From Chitinivibrio alkaliphilus ACht1 (GTDB taxonomy: Bacteria; Fibrobacterota; Chitinivibrionia; Chitinivibrionales; Chitinivibrionaceae): a DNA stretch of 64,000 nucleotides. Shown here one piece after another: positions 62,660-64,000 of the stretch. Below the pieces are notes generated by a model. That model ran no database searches. It was not told where the DNA came from and saw nothing but the letters and a program-made list of their open reading frames with translations. The stretch spans positions 19,812 through 83,811 of the forward strand of contig NZ_ASJR01000012.1 in assembly GCF_000474745.1 (NCBI RefSeq), in the 5' to 3' direction. The position numbers and the translations under genes are program-made. Within the stretch, counting starts at the first letter, position 1. The number at the start of each line of letters is the position of its first letter.

Positions 62660-63188
62660 TAGTATTTTTTTCCTGGAGAAGATGTTCTATTTCCTGTATT
62701 TTTTGTATATACTCTTCATTGTCAGTTTGTCGTTCAGCCAAGCGTTTGTAAATTTCCATGGCCAGATGCGGTTGACCTTGTTGCAGGTAAATATCTGCAA
62801 AGGTAGGGGTTAATACATGGTCGGGAATATTTTTGCTTCCCTCATCAGCGGCAAGACGCTGGCTAAAGCTGGAGTCTTGATATGCCGGGGTGTTTTTCCG
62901 TTTTCGGTACGCTTGTTTTAATTGTGAAATAATCCCTTCAAGATCTTGAAGCTCTTCATATGAGGCACTGTTTTTCTCTGCGGATGATTTTGGTTTTGCA
63001 TTACTGAGGATTTCTTCGTTTAAGGCTTGCAGATCAAGCCCCCGTTCAGGCTGCAGGCGAATATCTTCTTCGGTGAGATCGCTGGTTTTCTCATCTTGAT
63101 TCAAGTGGTCTTGAGTAATCGAAGGGATTTCTCCGGATTCCTCAAGTTCTGCTCCCTCCTCTGACAAGGCAATGACATTTTCTACCAA
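62643..63188 (-). CDS. Acidic repeat protein, C-terminal part with TPR-like motif (frameshifted)
   Basis: C-terminal 181 codons of a gene that continues in the frame of the next entry. This part is acidic, with a helical region (about 75-130), then LTPTFADIYLQQGQPHLAMEIYKRLAERQ, which is one TPR-like unit, and a short charged tail. Coding sequence in this frame begins upstream of the apparent TTG start, near base 63275, where a T7 run (63268-63274) breaks the frame. One more T there (A on the coding strand) joins it to the acidic repeat region. The gene overlaps the peptidase start by 17 bases. Confidence 0.7.
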   Translation of the reverse strand: MVENVIALSEEGAELEESGEIPSITQDHLNQDEKTSDLTEEDIRLQPERGLDLQALNEEILSNAKPKSSAEKNSASYEELQDLEGIISQLKQAYRKRKNTPAYQDSSFSQRLAADEGSKNIPDHVLTPTFADIYLQQGQPHLAMEIYKRLAERQTDNEEYIQKIQEIEHLLQEKNTNDEQD

Positions 63189-63216
63189 GGCGTCAATATC
63201 TTCTAAGGAATCGATT

Positions 63217-63872
63217 TCATCCTGTACAGCGTTAGTAGGGGAGTCTTCTTGAGAGATCTCTAGTGTGTTTTTTTCTGTGAAGACACATCTTCTTGCGGTT
63301 CATTTCGGGTGAAATCATCACCCTCCTGAATGTCTGTTTCTGCCCTATCTTCTGAGGTGGGTACGGAGGTCGTACTGTGTGAGGTATTATCGACTTCTTC
63401 TGTCGCGATATGGGAAGAATGTTCTGGCGTTGTTTCCTCAAGGAAAGTATCTTCCTCAGACGTATTCAAAGCGCCTTCTACTATGGAGTCGATCTCATTT
63501 AGCTCAGTTTCTTCCGAAACCTCCGCTTCTTCCGAAACCTCCGCTTCTTCCGAAACCTCCGCTTCTTCCGAATCATCCTGTACAGCGTTAGTCGGGGAGT
63601 CTTCTTGGGAGATCTCTGGTGTGTTTTTCTGTGAAGACACATCTTCTTGCGGTTCATTTCGGGTGAACTCATCACCCTCCTGAATGTCCGTTTCTGCCCT
63701 ATCTTCTGCGGTGGGTACGGAGGTCGTACTGTGTGAGGTGTTATCGACTTCTTCTGTCGCGATATGGGAAGAAGGTTCTGGCGTTGTTTCCTCAAGGAAA
63801 GTCTCTTCTTCAGACGTATTCAAAGCGCCTTCAACTATGGAGTTGATCTCATGTAGCTCAGTTTCTTCCGAA
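63217..63872. repeat. Large direct duplication of about 300 bases inside the acidic-repeat gene
   Basis: Copy A spans 63217-63518 and copy B spans 63573-63872, with high identity by eye and a 354-356 base offset. They differ at scattered bases and in one T-tract: seven Ts in copy A at 63268-63274, five Ts in copy B at 63624-63628. The two-base length difference sits exactly where the gene loses its frame. Confidence 0.85.
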
Positions 63873-64000
63873 CTCTCAGCTTCTTCCGAACTCTCAGTTT
63901 CTTCCGAACTCTCAGTTTCTTCCGAACTCTCAGCTTCTTCCGAACTCTCAGCTTCTTCCGAACTCTCAGTTTCTTCCGAACTCTCAGCTTCTTCCGAACT
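63260..64000 (-). CDS. Acidic Ser/Glu-rich repeat protein, N-terminal part (cut by window edge, frameshifted)
   Basis: Open to the right edge, so the true start lies outside. At least 240 codons consist almost entirely of Glu, Ser, Thr and Ala. Near the edge are seven or more copies of a six-residue S-S-E-E-(A/T)-E unit. Then come a ~100-residue block (VDNTSHSTTSVPT...EDRAETDIQEG), three copies of E-E-A-E-V-S, and a second copy of the ~100-residue block. The frame then breaks at the T7 run. Charge is strongly negative, with no signal peptide visible. Likely disordered; together with the TPR-like end it may be a scaffold, but the function is not known. Confidence 0.7.
   Translation of the reverse strand, partial: SSEEAESSEETESSEEAESSEEAESSEETESSEETESSEEAESSEETELHEINSIVEGALNTSEEETFLEETTPEPSSHIATEEVDNTSHSTTSVPTAEDRAETDIQEGDEFTRNEPQEDVSSQKNTPEISQEDSPTNAVQDDSEEAEVSEEAEVSEEAEVSEETELNEIDSIVEGALNTSEEDTFLEETTPEHSSHIATEEVDNTSHSTTSVPTSEDRAETDIQEGDDFTRNEPQEDVSSQKKTH
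63511..63572. repeat. 18-base tandem repeat, three copies plus a partial one
   Basis: Unit cttccgaaacctccgctt repeated three times (63511-63564) and then partially. On the minus strand it encodes E-E-A-E-V-S. The unit is a multiple of three, so copy number can change without breaking the frame. Confidence 0.9.
63863..64000. repeat. 18-base tandem repeat of the acidic-repeat gene, running off the edge
   Basis: Unit ttcttccgaactctcag(c/t), about 7.7 copies to the window edge, encoding S-S-E-E-(A/T)-E on the minus strand. Copies differ mainly in the last base of the unit. It is in frame, hence tolerant of copy-number change. Confidence 0.92.

Noticed and set aside
63330..63683. Ser/Val-rich frame opposite the acidic-repeat gene
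   Set aside because: Complement of Glu-rich codons yields Ser-rich antisense frames; no start signal or family match.
1..64000. tRNA, rRNA, CRISPR array, insertion sequence or prophage
   Set aside because: Scanned the gaps for tRNA T-arm sequence, regularly spaced repeats and transposase motifs and found none; tRNA prediction software would be decisive.

Overview
The window reads as a chromosomal segment of a diderm (outer-membrane) bacterium of moderate GC content. Outer-membrane barrels, lipoproteins, a lauroyl-type acyltransferase, a Wza-like exporter, PilT, three DUF5683-like proteins and a protease with a type-IX-secretion-like C-terminal domain point to the Fibrobacterota/Bacteroidota side of the tree. 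My best guess is a Chitinivibrio-like Fibrobacterota; this is inference from gene content only. No tRNA, rRNA, CRISPR array or insertion sequence was seen. Coding density is high and many neighbours overlap by 1-35 bases.

Layout. 0-1.5 kb: end of argH, a small FlgM-like gene and rsmE. 1.3-4.6 kb: a sugar-sensor/GGDEF protein and a small outer-membrane protein. 4.7-15.2 kb: a surface-polysaccharide locus with OPX exporter, Wzz-like co-polymerase, Wzy/ligase-like protein, MurJ-type flippase, GT32 glycosyltransferase, two CDP-glycerol glycerophosphotransferase-like enzymes and a Wzi-like barrel. This suggests a capsule or surface glycan bearing polyol-phosphate. 15.3-18.6 kb: pyrF, a membrane-anchored methyltransferase, a START-like exported protein and a broken lipoprotein. 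18.9-23.1 kb: a secreted metzincin protease and a broken exported leucine-rich-repeat gene, separated by about 800 bases of non-coding DNA. 23.5-36.9 kb: PpiC, a receiver protein, an FNT channel, ftsX with an LpoA-like lipid-side protein, a divergent KamA, era, a penicillin-binding protein, GT2, tex and trmB. 36.9-43 kb: a dihydrolipoamide-dehydrogenase-like protein, two DUF5683 proteins, transaldolase and a hexose-phosphate mutase. 43-54.7 kb: ribD, an outer-membrane barrel plus lipoprotein pair, pheA, aroQ, rpsA, cmk, DUF2225, DUF6941 and rho. 54.7-64 kb: recD2, a third DUF5683 protein, ung, aroB, an LpxL-like acyltransferase, pilT, a proline peptidase and a very acidic repeat protein that runs off the right edge.

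The most striking pattern is that six genes are out of frame: the flippase, the second glycerophosphotransferase, the lipoprotein at 17-18.6 kb, the LRR protein, the acidic repeat protein and the GGDEF C-terminus. Five of the six are repaired by one extra base in a homopolymer of six to eight bases; the LRR gene needs two nearby compensating changes. The housekeeping genes are intact. Homopolymer undercalling in the assembly is the simplest explanation; phase variation of surface genes, or -1 frameshifting at slippery heptamers (one of them UUUUUUA), is the interesting alternative. Each affected gene is listed as its separate fragments, with the repaired reading described.
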